A stretch of 64,000 nucleotides of DNA from Nitrososphaerota archaeon (GTDB lineage Archaea > Thermoproteota > Nitrososphaeria > Nitrososphaerales > UBA183). This document shows positions 8,577 to 17,358 of this stretch, in pieces. Below the pieces are notes generated by a model. That model ran no database searches, was not told the DNA's origin, and saw only the letters and a list, made by a program, of their open reading frames with translations. The stretch spans positions 51,463 through 115,462 of the forward strand of contig DAHXUN010000010.1 of assembly GCA_027386095.1 (NCBI GenBank), written 5' to 3'. The stretch's first letter is position 1, and every line of letters begins with the position of its first letter. Made by a program: the position numbers and the translations under genes.

Positions 8577-8714
8577 CCGTTCTCGGTACCAGGGCAGGGA
8601 TGTTCGGGAGTTAACCGTGAGGGCGCCACCGACCGCGGCCGCCCTTGGCGGGAGTTCGGTCGTGGACGCTTAGGGAATCAACACTTAAGTTCGGCGGGCA
8701 GCCCTGGCCCTGCG

Positions 8715-9104
8715 ATGTCCTCCGACAAGGAGATCATCACCGAGCTTCAGAAGATAAGAGAGCTCCTCACACCAAAGCCAGCCCCGCCCGCCCCGCCTCC
8801 TCCCAAGGGCATCTCCGCGGAGTTCAAGGCGTTCCTCATCAACTACAAGGTACTCGGGCTCGCCGTCGCCTTCATCCTAGGCGTCTATCTGGGGGGCCTG
8901 GTCCAGGCCCTGGTGTCTGACCTGTTACTCCCAGCGATCGGCATCCCGCTGAGCAGCATAGGCAACCTGAGCACACTCACGGTGACCTTCGCGAACCAGC
9001 ACTTCTTAATCGGCGGCTTCCTCATAGCAGTCATCACATTCATCATCGTCGCCTTCGTGATCTTCCTCATCGTCAAGATCGCCAGCCATTACAAGATTCA
9101 GTAG
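8715..9104 (+). CDS. mscL: Large-conductance mechanosensitive channel (MscL family)
   Basis: A 129-residue protein. After a Pro-rich cytoplasmic N-terminus (residues 22-31) comes E-F-K-A-F-L, then the pore-lining helix (G-L-A-V-A-F-I-L-G-V-Y-L-G-G-L-V) and the second helix (F-L-I-V-A-type F-I-I-V-A-F-V-I-F-L). It matches MscL, a homopentameric safety valve opened by membrane tension. The Pro-rich N-terminal tail and short periplasmic loop are atypical. The ATG at 8715 sits 29 bases after ACTTAAG (8683-8689). A longer in-frame reading from 8133 overlaps the neighbouring gene and is rejected. A T-run at 9117-9122 follows. Confidence 0.82.
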   Translation: MSSDKEIITELQKIRELLTPKPAPPAPPPPKGISAEFKAFLINYKVLGLAVAFILGVYLGGLVQALVSDLLLPAIGIPLSSIGNLSTLTVTFANQHFLIGGFLIAVITFIIVAFVIFLIVKIASHYKIQ

Positions 9105-9116
9105 AGCTCTCCCATC

Positions 9117-9122
9117 TTTTTT
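9117..9122 (+). terminator. T-run terminator after mscL
   Basis: Six consecutive T residues 13 bases after the mscL stop, the usual archaeal transcription stop signal. No stem is needed in archaea and none is obvious. Confidence 0.55.
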
Positions 9123-9183
9123 CATCCCGCCCCGAAGTGTGAATCGTTAAGCATAGTGTCAAGTGTAATTGCCTCAGTCAGTC

Positions 9184-9234
9184 ATGTCCAACCTCGGCAG
9201 AGTAACCTCCGAGGATTACGTTGAGCAGCAGTAA
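9184..9234 (+). CDS. Possible 16-codon leader ORF overlapping the cdvB start
   Basis: An ATG-started reading frame of 16 codons (M-S-N-L-G-R-V-T...) ends with TAA inside the first codons of the cdvB-like gene, in a different frame. It could be a leader peptide that feeds ribosomes to the weak TTG start at 9221, or the true N-terminus of CdvB separated by a frameshift. Sequence alone does not decide. Confidence 0.25.
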   Translation: MSNLGRVTSEDYVEQQ

Positions 9235-9862
9235 GTTCGAGAAAGGTTGGAAGACAGAAGAGAAGGAGCCCTTCGGTAAGATGGTCCGGGAGACCGTCCG
9301 GGGGCCCCAGGCGATGCGCCCACAGATCCAGAAGGCGACCCAGCAGTTGGGCAACGAGATCACGCGGCTGGACCAGGCGATGGGCAGGCTGAAGCAGCGG
9401 GAGAATTCCATCTTCAAGAAGACGGTCACAGCCGTCCAGGCGCACGATCAGGAGTCCAGCAAGGCCTACTCCAACGAGCTCGCCGAAGTCCGCAAGATGG
9501 AGAAGATCGTCACCCAGTCGAGGATTGCCCTGGAGCAGATCAACACCAGGCTACAGACCGTCACTGAAATCGGAGACTTCGCATCCACCATCGCCCCGGC
9601 GATTGGAGTGATCAAGAACGTGCGCGCCACGCTCGGTGAAGCGATGCCCGACGCCCAGGGAACCCTCGGCGAGATAGGGGCGCAGCTCAACTCCATAATG
9701 GTGGACGTCGGCCAGATCACAGGGACGACCTTCTACCAGGCGGAGAACAGCGAGGAGGCCAACAGGATCCTCGCGGAGGCCTCAGCGGTGGCGGAAAAGC
9801 GCATGGCCGATTCCCTCCCCGAGGTCCCGAACACCGGCCAGTCTATCTTCACTAGCGAGTAA
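9221..9862 (+). CDS. cdvB: ESCRT-III-like protein (CdvB/Snf7 family)
   Basis: A 213-residue, highly charged, helical protein with the Snf7-type core: a basic first helix (K-A-T-Q-Q-L-G-N-E-I-T-R-L-D-Q-A), long coiled helices to about residue 115, then V-I-K-N-V-R and the acidic C-terminal region. This family forms filaments in archaeal cell division and membrane remodelling together with CdvC (Vps4). No cdvA or cdvC lies next to it. The only in-frame start before the conserved region is a TTG at 9221, overlapped by a 16-codon upstream ORF. Confidence 0.82.
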   Translation: MSSSKFEKGWKTEEKEPFGKMVRETVRGPQAMRPQIQKATQQLGNEITRLDQAMGRLKQRENSIFKKTVTAVQAHDQESSKAYSNELAEVRKMEKIVTQSRIALEQINTRLQTVTEIGDFASTIAPAIGVIKNVRATLGEAMPDAQGTLGEIGAQLNSIMVDVGQITGTTFYQAENSEEANRILAEASAVAEKRMADSLPEVPNTGQSIFTSE

Positions 9863-9986
9863 GCGGGCTTCAGGGCGTCTGGCGCAGGCGGTCTCGAAAC
9901 CCCATTCCTGTGCCCCCCGCGCCCGGTACATGGCTCGCGGTGCCAGCTTGTCGGCCGTGACATCGGTCTGATCCCCCGGGCGACCG

Positions 9987-10697
9987 CTATGGAGGGGAAG
10001 ACGTGCTCCAGAGCAGCTCAATGAACTGCTTGAAGTGACTCGCGACGGCGGGGCTGTCTATCCACCCGCAGGCAGAGTGGTCTGGCAGGCCGATGAGCGC
10101 CACCTTGTCGTCCACAAGAAGGTCGAAGGCCACCTGGTTCCCTGTCCTGATGTCCACTCCGGGCGGCAGGAGCCCTACCCCTCCCTCGTCACATATCGCC
10201 CTCACGCTCACCCCCCTCTCCAACGCCTCTGAGAGGAGCTCCATGGTCTTGGCATCCTCCAGCCCCATGGCGGGCGCCACCAGCATCACGGTCTCCTTGG
10301 CCCCCCTGAGCAACTCGTAGATCTTGGCAAGGACTTTCTCGCCTCCACGGATGGTGTAGACAAGCTCGGCCTCCAGGGTGGGCTGCGGGCTGTACAGCCT
10401 GTCCAGGGCGTCGAACGTCTCCTCGACCCTGGCCTCCACCATCGACTTGATGCCGGACGGCTCCTTCGCCCGGTAGGTCGCCGGTTTCTTCACCACCAGA
10501 TCTGCCCACCCCTTCGAAGCCAGACCCCTCAGCGCCGTGTACGCACTCGGCTTCGGAATGTCTGCGTCGTCCGCGACCTTCGCCGGGTCCGCCGGCCCCA
10601 GGGCCGCCAGTGAGACGTAACACCTCGCCTCGTACCTCGTGAGCCCAAGATTCTGGAGTTCGTCTAGCACGTCGCTCCTGTGCACGCAGAAAGGCAT
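9987..10697 (-). CDS. TrmB-family transcriptional regulator
   Basis: A 236-residue protein with an N-terminal winged helix-turn-helix of the TrmB type (L-G-L-T-R-Y-E-A-R-C-Y-V at 17-28, then I-P-K-P-S-A-Y-T-A-L recognition helix) and a C-terminal phospholipase-D-like sensor fold seen in TrmB relatives. Such proteins regulate metabolic genes in response to sugars or other small ligands. It starts at ATG 10697, back to back with a geranylgeranyl reductase gene across a 44-base divergent promoter, which makes that gene its likely target. Confidence 0.85.
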   Translation of the reverse strand: MPFCVHRSDVLDELQNLGLTRYEARCYVSLAALGPADPAKVADDADIPKPSAYTALRGLASKGWADLVVKKPATYRAKEPSGIKSMVEARVEETFDALDRLYSPQPTLEAELVYTIRGGEKVLAKIYELLRGAKETVMLVAPAMGLEDAKTMELLSEALERGVSVRAICDEGGVGLLPPGVDIRTGNQVAFDLLVDDKVALIGLPDHSACGWIDSPAVASHFKQFIELLWSTSSPP

Positions 10698-10706
10698 GGC
10701 AAAGCT

Positions 10707-10740
10707 CTTATATAGTATTTTAGTAGCGTTTGCGACTACT
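10707..10740. promoter_or_regulatory. Divergent TrmB/geranylgeranyl reductase promoter
   Basis: A strong TATA-like CTTATATAG (10707-10715) is centred 31 bases before the TTG start of the geranylgeranyl reductase. Downstream of it is an imperfect inverted repeat with arms AGTAG (10722-10726) and CTACT (10736-10740), covering the probable transcription start. A candidate TrmB operator. Confidence 0.5.
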
Positions 10741-10741
10741 T

Positions 10742-12217
10742 TTGCCAGGGAACCACGACTACGACGTGATCATCGCAGGCGGAGGGATGTCCGGCCTGAT
10801 CACGGCCGCCTCGATCGGCTACCACTCGAAGGGCAAAGCACGAATCCTCATCGTCGACAGGAACAAAGAGGACGAACCGGGAAAGAAGACCCACAACGGG
10901 TGGACCTGCGGCGACGCAACAAGCAAGCGCTCTCTGGACTATCTCGCGGAGCACATCGGGATCCGCTACGAGTCCCCCGAGCTCGAGCACCCCGTGAAAG
11001 GGGTCTATGTCTACTCCCCCGACAGGCAGACCAAGGTCCTGTTCGAAGGGGAGGGGTACCTCTTCAACAGGAAACTGGCGCCCCGGAGGCAGGTCAACGA
11101 CGCCAAAAAGGCCGGGGCGGAGTTCATGTATGGGGCCACGGCCGAACGGCTGCTTGCAGAGGGCGGGAAGATCACCGGAGTCTCAGGGAGGAAGTCGGAC
11201 GGCTCAGCGTTCAGCCTGACCGCCAAGGTCGTCATCGACGCCACCGGCGCCTCATCCACTTTAAGACGGTTCATGCCGATATCTTCGAAGATTGAGAAGG
11301 AAATCGACCCGGACGACGTCGTGGGGACCGGCAGGTACATCCTCGACTTCGAGCCCGCGGCGGACCAGCCGTCGTACTTCTCTCCTGACTATTGCATCAT
11401 ACACCTCGACCAGTTCATCGCCCCTGCGGGCTACGCCTGGGTGTTCCCGAAGGGGAAGAAGAAAGTGAACATAGGCCTCGGGGTCTCTCACTCAGGGCTT
11501 GCCAGGAGGAACAGGCGCTTCGGGCTCGACGACAACCTCCAGTCCCTCATCGACAGGTACCTGGCCGAAAACCCGGTGATCAAGAACTACGCGCAGCCCT
11601 CGGACGACGCGAACTCCGGCAACACGAAGGGCAACTGGCAGGTGCCGGTTAGGCGCCACAACGACTGCATGGTGGCCAACGGCTTCGCCGTGGTGGGTGA
11701 CGCGGCCTGGATGCCGAGACCCATCGACGCCGGGGGCATCAGCCCTTCCATCTACGGCGGTACCATCCTAGGCAAAGTGGTGGCCGAGGCCCTCGAAGCC
11801 GGAGACACCGGCGAAGCCGGGCTTTGGAAGTACAACGTGGAGTACATGAACACCCACGGATACCCCATGGCGAGCTTCGAGGTCCTAAGGAGGTACCTCC
11901 AGACCGTCACCGACGACCAGATCAACTACGGCATGAAGCACTTCCTCTCAGAGGAGGACGTGAACGCGATCACGGAGAGGAAGCACCCCGAGTTCAACCA
12001 GGCCCGCTTCATGAACCCTGCCATGTGGTACCGGGTCCTCGGTCAACTGTCACTAGCCAGGGGGCTGAGATACACCGTCAAGAAGAGCGCGGCGCTCGTG
12101 GAGATCAACCTTGCCTACCCGTCGACCCCGCAAGGCTTCGAGGGATGGCAGAAGCGCCTCGGGAGCGAACTCAGGGAGACGGTCGAGAAGTTCAAGCCGC
12201 TCGACGTCGCGAACTAG
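10742..12217 (+). CDS. Geranylgeranyl reductase-family flavoprotein
   Basis: A 491-residue FAD protein with G-G-G-M-S-G dinucleotide-binding motif near residue 14, the V-I-D-A-T-G-A motif, a Y-A-W-V-F-P-K-G block and a later G-D-A-A-W motif followed by D-A-G-G-I. These belong to the geranylgeranyl reductase superfamily that saturates the isoprenoid chains of archaeol or caldarchaeol at the membrane. The TTG at 10742 is chosen from its TATA spacing; the upstream TTG at 10730 would be too close to the TATA box. Regulated probably by the divergent TrmB protein. Confidence 0.85.
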   Translation: MPGNHDYDVIIAGGGMSGLITAASIGYHSKGKARILIVDRNKEDEPGKKTHNGWTCGDATSKRSLDYLAEHIGIRYESPELEHPVKGVYVYSPDRQTKVLFEGEGYLFNRKLAPRRQVNDAKKAGAEFMYGATAERLLAEGGKITGVSGRKSDGSAFSLTAKVVIDATGASSTLRRFMPISSKIEKEIDPDDVVGTGRYILDFEPAADQPSYFSPDYCIIHLDQFIAPAGYAWVFPKGKKKVNIGLGVSHSGLARRNRRFGLDDNLQSLIDRYLAENPVIKNYAQPSDDANSGNTKGNWQVPVRRHNDCMVANGFAVVGDAAWMPRPIDAGGISPSIYGGTILGKVVAEALEAGDTGEAGLWKYNVEYMNTHGYPMASFEVLRRYLQTVTDDQINYGMKHFLSEEDVNAITERKHPEFNQARFMNPAMWYRVLGQLSLARGLRYTVKKSAALVEINLAYPSTPQGFEGWQKRLGSELRETVEKFKPLDVAN

Positions 12218-12244
12218 ATATAGCCTAGGGTGGGCTGCGGGCCC

Positions 12245-12643
12245 ATGGTCGCTCTACCCCCAAAGGTCAGGAAGTTCCTCGACGGCAAGCACATCGGCAA
12301 GCTGGCCACGGTCATGGACGACGGCTCGCCCCACGTCACTCCCATCTGGTACATGAGGGAAGGGGACAGGGTGGTCATCAACACAACCACCACCAGGGTG
12401 AAGTATCGCAACATCGAGCGCGACGGGAGGGTCTGCTTCCTCGTCGACGACGGCTATCCATATGTGATCCTATTCGGCAAGGCGAGGATCGCCAGGGAGC
12501 GTGATAGGATGAAAGACATCGAGAAGCTTGCCATCAGATACACGGGCAAGCGGGCGGGGATGAAAGCTGCCAGGACGAGGTTCTGGAATGAGCCCCGGGC
12601 CTCCATAGAGATTCTCCCGGAGCGGGTGGTGGTCGACCTCTAG
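12245..12643 (+). CDS. Pyridoxamine 5'-phosphate oxidase-like (F420/FMN split-barrel) protein
   Basis: A 132-residue split-barrel protein with the P-K-V-R-K-F-L opening, L-A-T-V-M-D-D-G-S-P-H-V-T-P-I-W strand pair and T-T-R-V-K-Y-R-N-I segment typical of the PPOX class, many of which bind F420 or FMN and reduce small molecules. ATG at 12245. It follows the geranylgeranyl reductase closely and converges on a TetR gene. A second member is at 33726-34109. Confidence 0.8.
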   Translation: MVALPPKVRKFLDGKHIGKLATVMDDGSPHVTPIWYMREGDRVVINTTTTRVKYRNIERDGRVCFLVDDGYPYVILFGKARIARERDRMKDIEKLAIRYTGKRAGMKAARTRFWNEPRASIEILPERVVVDL

Positions 12644-12644
12644 G

Positions 12645-13235
12645 TCACTTCATCGCGCGGAAGAAGAAGTCAGTCACGAAACGGCTGTAGGTCTCCCGGT
12701 CCTGGCTCTTCGCGAAGTGGATGTGCTGGAAGATGACCCGGTTGAGCATCCCCAGGAGGCAGTCGACGGCCAGCTTCGCATCGGTTTTGCGGAAGTACCC
12801 CTTGGATATGGACCTCTCCACCAGCGTGGCCGCAATCTCCTTGATTTTCTCAAGGTCCTCTGAGACCCTATCCGCGCTCTGCTTGTCGAGCGTCGCCGAG
12901 TCTCGCATGTAGAGGCCTATGTCGAAAGTGTGCTCCGGGAAGGTGGTGAGATACATCGCGATGAACGATTCGAGCCCCTTCCTGGGGTCTGAAGCCTTCG
13001 AGGTATGCGACAGCTCCCCGATGAAGTCCTCCATGGAGATCTGCCTGCGGGCGACGGCATCGAAGAGCCCCTTCTTGCTCCCAAAGTAGTAGTAGATGAC
13101 CGGGGCTGTGGTTACGGAATCCTTGCAGATGTCTCGCACTGAGACGTTGGCGAATCCCTTCTCCGCAAACATCCGGGAGGCAACCTGGAGGATCTTCTCC
13201 GCGGTCGCGGGGTGCCCCTCAGATTGCATCGTCAC
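12645..13235 (-). CDS. TetR-family transcriptional regulator
   Basis: A 196-residue protein with the N-terminal TetR DNA-binding domain (I-L-Q-V-A-S-R-M-F-A-E-K-G-F, then V-S-V-R-D-I-C, then Y-Y-Y-F-G-S-K-K-G-L-F) and a helical C-terminal ligand-binding domain. Typically a dimeric repressor released by a small molecule. It ends two bases after the convergent PPOX gene; its target is not evident from position. Confidence 0.88.
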   Translation of the reverse strand: MTMQSEGHPATAEKILQVASRMFAEKGFANVSVRDICKDSVTTAPVIYYYFGSKKGLFDAVARRQISMEDFIGELSHTSKASDPRKGLESFIAMYLTTFPEHTFDIGLYMRDSATLDKQSADRVSEDLEKIKEIAATLVERSISKGYFRKTDAKLAVDCLLGMLNRVIFQHIHFAKSQDRETYSRFVTDFFFRAMK

Positions 13236-13277
13236 GCGAAGAGCCCAGTTGGCTATTAAGGGTTGACGAAGCTTCCT

Positions 13278-14948
13278 TTAGTCGAAGTCGCCGCCTTCGC
13301 CGCCCATCCCACCCGCTCCACCTGGGGGACCGGCAGGGGCCTTCGACTTACCTGCGGCTATGACGTCGTCAATCCTCAGTATCATCGATGCCGCCTCAGT
13401 GGCCGACCTGATGATTTGGATTTTGACAGCCAGGGGCTCGAAGACTTGGCGCTGGTACATGTCCTTGATCTTCGCGTCCGCCGCCTCGATGCCGTACCAC
13501 TTCCCGTTCTCGGTGGCATGCTTGGCCCTGAACTCTACCTGGGCGTCGATGGGGTCCATCCCTGCATTCAGGGCGAGGGCGAGCGGTATGGCCTCGAGCG
13601 CCTCGGCGAACTTCTGGGCAGCAAGCTGCTCCCTTCCAGACAACTTGTCAGCCCACTTCAGGACCTGGGACGCGGCTTCCGCCTCGGCAGCGCCTCCGCC
13701 GGCGACCACGGCCGGCCTCTCGATGACATCCTTGGTCACCATCAGCGCGTCATGCAGGGACCTCTCTCCCTCATCCACTATGCGCTGGGTGCCGCCCCTC
13801 ACCAGGATGGTCACAGCCTTCGGGTTCTTCGCGTCCTCGATGAACACCCACTTGTCTTCCTCGACCTTCCTCTCCTCGACGTGGCCCGCGTAGCCCAAGT
13901 CTGCCGCCGAGAGGTCCTCGAAGTTGTTCACTACCCTTCCGCCTGTGGCCTTCGCCAGCTTGGTCATGTCTGACTCCTTCGCCCTCCTCACGGCGATGAT
14001 CCCTGCCTTGGCGAGGTAGTGCTGAGCGATGTCATCGATGCCCTTCTGGCATATCACGACGTTCGCCCCGACGGCGACTATCTTGTCCACCATCCCCTTC
14101 AGCATCTTCGTCTCCTCGTCCAGGAACTTCTTCATCATGGTGGGGTCGTTGATGTTCAGCTTCGCATCGAATTCGGTCTTCTCTATCTCGAAGGGTGCGC
14201 TCACCAGGGCTATCTTCGCCTTGTCGGCCGACTTCGGCATCCCGGAGTGGACGACTTCCTTGTCGAGGACGATTCCTTTGATCAGCCTCGTATCCTTGAG
14301 CGAGCCGCCCGGCTTCTTCTCGACCTTGATATTGTCGATGTCGACACGGAACCCCTTCTCCGTCTTTTCAGCGACCGCGAGGGTAGCGTCTACCACGAGC
14401 TCGGCTAGGTCCTGCGCCTCCTTGGAGACCAGCTTGGTCTGCATGCTGGTCCGTGCGACCTTCGTGAGCCATTCCTTGTTGTCAGGGCTGACCTTCTCTG
14501 CCACGGCCTCCAGCGCCTCCATGGCTTTCCTCGACGCCTTCGAGTAGCCGTCGACTATCACGGTCGGATGGACGTCCTTGTCCAGGAGCTCCTCCGCCTT
14601 CTCGAGCAGGGCTCCGGCAAGCACGACCGCCGAAGTGGTCCCGTCGCCTACCTCGTTGTCGGTGGTCTTTGAGACCTCTACGAGCATCTTGGCGGCCGGG
14701 TGCTGTACGTCTATCTCCTTCAGCATTGTCGCGCCGTCGTTGGTTATGGTGACGTCGCCCAAGGAGTCCACGAGCATCTTGTCCATGCCCCGCGGGCCGA
14801 TGGACGTCCTCACGATCTCCGAAATCAGCTTCGCGGCGGATATGTTGTTCCGCTGCGCTTCTCTTCCTCGGCTCTGGCTCGACCCCTCCTTAAGAATCAG
14901 GACGGGCTGCCCGGATTGTGTGACGGCTGGAATAGCGGTCGTCGACAT
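13278..14948 (-). CDS. thsA: Thermosome subunit (group II chaperonin)
   Basis: A 556-residue group II chaperonin. ATPase signatures are clear: [21 protein letters not shown], and G-D-G-T-T-S-A-V-V. The C-terminus is a Gly/Met-rich tail. It forms the double-ring ATP-driven folding chamber of the archaeal cytosol. ATG 14948 is preferred over an upstream in-frame TTG (14972) because the conserved N-terminus starts there and the TATA-like element is 36 bases upstream. It is transcribed in the same direction as the pterin dehydratase gene before it but has its own promoter. Confidence 0.95.
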   Translation of the reverse strand: MSTTAIPAVTQSGQPVLILKEGSSQSRGREAQRNNISAAKLISEIVRTSIGPRGMDKMLVDSLGDVTITNDGATMLKEIDVQHPAAKMLVEVSKTTDNEVGDGTTSAVVLAGALLEKAEELLDKDVHPTVIVDGYSKASRKAMEALEAVAEKVSPDNKEWLTKVARTSMQTKLVSKEAQDLAELVVDATLAVAEKTEKGFRVDIDNIKVEKKPGGSLKDTRLIKGIVLDKEVVHSGMPKSADKAKIALVSAPFEIEKTEFDAKLNINDPTMMKKFLDEETKMLKGMVDKIVAVGANVVICQKGIDDIAQHYLAKAGIIAVRRAKESDMTKLAKATGGRVVNNFEDLSAADLGYAGHVEERKVEEDKWVFIEDAKNPKAVTILVRGGTQRIVDEGERSLHDALMVTKDVIERPAVVAGGGAAEAEAASQVLKWADKLSGREQLAAQKFAEALEAIPLALALNAGMDPIDAQVEFRAKHATENGKWYGIEAADAKIKDMYQRQVFEPLAVKIQIIRSATEAASMILRIDDVIAAGKSKAPAGPPGGAGGMGGEGGDFD

Positions 14949-14960
14949 ATGGAATCTGGA

Positions 14961-14987
14961 ACCGGTATACAACCGGTGGTATATTAG
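14961..14987 (-). promoter_or_regulatory. Thermosome promoter with duplicated ACCGGT sites
   Basis: On the plus strand two ACCGGT palindromes (14961-14966 and 14972-14977) lie 11 bases apart between the start codon and a TATA-like ATATTAG (14981-14987). The paired sites straddle the expected transcription start, suggesting an operator for heat-shock control. Confidence 0.4.
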
Positions 14988-14989
14988 AA

Positions 14990-15355
14990 TTACTTGTGGG
15001 CCCCTCTTCTGGGGGGAGTCGCCGAACCATCAGCGCCGAGGCTGCTCTGGTTCGTCTTGGTCTTGCCCCGACCCCGGATTGCCTTCTCGATGGCTCTGGC
15101 GAGGCCGAAGTCCCATGCCGTGACCCCTCCGGATGAATGGGTCTGCAGGGAAAGTGTGACAGCCGTGTATCTCACGTGGATGTCCGGATGGTGCTCCTGC
15201 TTCTCGGCAACCCTCGCGACCTTGTTGACGAAGAGGATGCCGTCCATGAACTCCTCGAAGTCGTAGGCCTTGGTGATGAATCTCCCTTCCTTCTTCCAAC
15301 CATCCAATCTCTTCAGTCTGGCGTCAACCTCAGCACGGCTCAGGAGCCTGGGCAT
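14990..15355 (-). CDS. Pterin-4a-carbinolamine dehydratase-like protein
   Basis: A 121-residue protein whose first 90 residues match the PCD/DCoH fold: L-D-G-W-K-K-E, F-D-F-E-E-F-type (Y-D-F-E-E-F), E-K-Q-E-H-H-P-D-I catalytic His pair, and V-T-L-S-L-Q-T-H. The family dehydrates 4a-hydroxytetrahydropterins. The last 25 residues are a basic, low-complexity tail. ATG 15355 lies 30 bases from the TATA box TTTAATTTAG (15381-15390); a GTG 15 bases upstream is less likely. Confidence 0.85.
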   Translation of the reverse strand: MPRLLSRAEVDARLKRLDGWKKEGRFITKAYDFEEFMDGILFVNKVARVAEKQEHHPDIHVRYTAVTLSLQTHSSGGVTAWDFGLARAIEKAIRGRGKTKTNQSSLGADGSATPPRRGAHK

Positions 15356-15453
15356 AGGCACGCTTGACACTGCCTTGGTCTTTAATTTAGCGAACCGGCA
15401 ATGCGATTTGACAACGTGCGTTAATCTGGCCTTTCCCGGATGTTCACGAAATC

Positions 15454-15774
15454 TTGCAGGAGAAGAAGGTCCTCCAGAGCGCAGCGGAGTCTTTAGCCCG
15501 AGTCGCGGAGGCGAAGTCCGAGGTCGCGAGGAGGGCAGACGCGTCCGCCCTATGCCGAAATGTCGAAGGCCTCACCAAACCCAAGTCCCCTTCATCGACA
15601 ATGAAGAAAGCCGGGATCGCGTTGATAGCGGCACCCGACCCTGTGACCGGCGTGGCGGGGGTGGCCCTACTCGCCACGTCATTCGCCATGAAGAGCAAAG
15701 AGCCAGCGAAGATCGGCGACATCGCCGAGGAGACAAGGAAGCTACTCCGCGAAATCCAGTCCTTTAGACTTTAA
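15454..15774 (+). CDS. Conserved-looking hypothetical protein with one hydrophobic segment
   Basis: A 106-residue protein, start TTG at 15454. The first half is charged and helical; residues about 53-78 form a hydrophobic Ala/Gly/Val-rich stretch that could be a single membrane segment, followed by a charged amphipathic end (I-A-E-E-T-R-K-L-L-R-E-I). Not recognised. It precedes two more small unknown genes on the same strand, with a TATA-like CTTTAAGTAA straight after it, so the next gene probably has its own promoter. Confidence 0.5.
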   Translation: MQEKKVLQSAAESLARVAEAKSEVARRADASALCRNVEGLTKPKSPSSTMKKAGIALIAAPDPVTGVAGVALLATSFAMKSKEPAKIGDIAEETRKLLREIQSFRL

Positions 15775-15800
15775 GTAACCGAGGGCTCGCCGCATTCTAG

Positions 15801-16094
15801 ATGGAGCTGAAGCCGACGAAGGGGCTCGTGGTCAAGGTCAACGCCCGACGCGAGGCAATCTTCGGGGACGAGTCGGTAAACGTTCAGAAGGTCAACATAG
15901 ACAACGGTGCCAGGGAGGGAGTCATGACGGGCAGAGCCCTCGTCGGGTTCTGCGAAGTCGAAATGAAGAAGCTCGACGGTCACAACCACTGGTACCCCAT
16001 CGAGGACCTCGCAGGGGAGCATGGCGAGAAGATAGTGGAGGAAGAGATACCGATAGAGCTTGACGAAGGCGAGGGGTCCGAAGAAGAGTCCTAG
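15801..16094 (+). CDS. Small acidic hypothetical protein
   Basis: A 97-residue protein with a strand-rich N-terminal part (G-L-V-V-K-V-N, V-Q-K-V-N-I-D-N-G-A) and a strongly acidic C-terminus. ATG 15801 is about 28 bases after a TTTAAGTAA box, consistent with leaderless transcription. Not recognised as a named family. The next gene starts inside its 3' end. Confidence 0.6.
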   Translation: MELKPTKGLVVKVNARREAIFGDESVNVQKVNIDNGAREGVMTGRALVGFCEVEMKKLDGHNHWYPIEDLAGEHGEKIVEEEIPIELDEGEGSEEES

Positions 16095-16431
16095 CGGCGT
16101 CGCCGCCTCCGAGCAGACGGAGCTGGTGTTCGTCGTCGACGTCTCCTCTTTCACCAAGAACGGTTTCATGGGCGCCACCGAATACCAGGGTGGCAGGGTG
16201 GAGTTGGAGTTCGACGACGAGGGCGAGGGTCTATTCCTCACCTCCGAGATGGCGACCCGCCTCCAGGTGGGGAAAGGCTCAAGGGTGACTCTCGCGCTCG
16301 AAGAAGGCCTGAACCAAGCGGTCGAGCTCACCGTGGCCGGGGTGGGCGGGCGGCCTAGAATATCCGACCCGAGAGTCTACTATGGCGTTGGGAGAGAGGG
16401 CGGGGCCGTCCTCCGGCTGAGGAAGACCTGA
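16060..16431 (+). CDS. Hypothetical protein
   Basis: A 123-residue protein predicted to be mostly beta-strand (E-L-V-F-V-V-D-V, V-E-L-E-F-D-D-E, S-R-V-T-L-A-L-E). TTG 16060 gives a 35-base overlap with the preceding gene; a GTG at 16126 would remove a low-complexity start and the overlap. Likely co-transcribed with its upstream neighbour. No family recognised. Confidence 0.5.
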   Translation: MTKARGPKKSPSGVAASEQTELVFVVDVSSFTKNGFMGATEYQGGRVELEFDDEGEGLFLTSEMATRLQVGKGSRVTLALEEGLNQAVELTVAGVGGRPRISDPRVYYGVGREGGAVLRLRKT

Positions 16432-16433
16432 TC

Positions 16434-17198
16434 CTACTTCAGCATCGGGTCGCCGTCAGAGTCGGGGAGGTCGTACCAGCGCGTCCTTTCCCCGACCCTG
16501 GCCCGCATCTTCCATCCGATGCTCTTCGGAGCCGCCTCCATCGTGGACATGAGCTTGCGAATCCTCGAGCAGACAATGTCGCTTTCCCCTCCGGCAAGCT
16601 CAGGCGCCTTGGCCATCACCGCCTCCAGTGTCTTCCAGAACGTCGTGTAAATCCCCCAATCCTTGGAGCTGAGCTCGGCTATCTCGTCCCCTCGGATGCC
16701 CTCCGGCCCCCCCGTCACGTCGAAGTCGCGGAACGCGACCACCAAATCCTTGTATTCCTTGTCTGTCTTCTCCACCACCTGCAGTTTCGTCATCAGAAGC
16801 TGCGTGATCGGCAGGGTGTAGGTGCCAGCCAAGATGTTCTCCTTGAAGTTGAACTTGTGGCACATGACGAATTCGTCGAGGAATAGGTCTACCCTCCTCT
16901 TGTTCGCCATGTCATAGTAAATCAGCCTCTGCCCCATGTTCAGCTTGTTGAAGAGCTCCCTGGGCTTGTAACCTAGCGTTTCCATGATTTTCATTATCGC
17001 CCGAGAGTCTTCCCTCTTCCCCATGAGGTCGATGTCCTTGTTCTCCCTGGAGTAGCGCGGGTCGCTGGTGCTGGGGCAGAGCTTCTTGAAGGCGAGCCCT
17101 CCCAAGAGCCTGAGGCGGACCCCCTTGGCTTCGGCGGTCTCGATAATCTGCGCCGCCGCCTCCAGCCCGTCAGTCGGAAGCAAGACTACGCTCTCCAT
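16434..17198 (-). CDS. Nucleotidyltransferase-fold protein (AbiEii/MNT-like)
   Basis: A 254-residue protein with the hallmarks of a pol-beta-like nucleotidyltransferase: R-L-L-G-G-L-A-F helix-turn, then K-D-I-D-L (metal-binding Asp pair) and the third acidic strand R-R-V-D-L-F-L-D-E-F. Similar folds occur in type IV toxin AbiEii and in minimal nucleotidyltransferases. No antitoxin-like partner is adjacent, so a toxin role is not supported. Convergent with the small gene at 16060. Confidence 0.65.
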   Translation of the reverse strand: MESVVLLPTDGLEAAAQIIETAEAKGVRLRLLGGLAFKKLCPSTSDPRYSRENKDIDLMGKREDSRAIMKIMETLGYKPRELFNKLNMGQRLIYYDMANKRRVDLFLDEFVMCHKFNFKENILAGTYTLPITQLLMTKLQVVEKTDKEYKDLVVAFRDFDVTGGPEGIRGDEIAELSSKDWGIYTTFWKTLEAVMAKAPELAGGESDIVCSRIRKLMSTMEAAPKSIGWKMRARVGERTRWYDLPDSDGDPMLK

Positions 17199-17358
17199 GC
17201 AAGCGGCGAAGCACGCGCTTTCTGATTTAAGATGTCTTTTACATCAACGTGTTGAACCCGAGTAGAAATGAGAAACCTGCGCAGGGGACGACGCCAGGAG
17301 TCCCCCAGAGCCGGCTTGGGCGGGTCGACCACGAAACCCGGACTCGTTCCCCTCTCAC

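Noticed and set aside
8133..8714. Long N-terminal extension of the MscL frame
   Set aside because: It is antisense to the EamA transporter gene, low-complexity, and the TATA box at 8683-8689 fits the internal ATG at 8715.
16434..17198. AbiE-type toxin system
   Set aside because: The nucleotidyltransferase fold is present but no antitoxin-like gene is adjacent, so a toxin-antitoxin or abortive-infection call is not supported.
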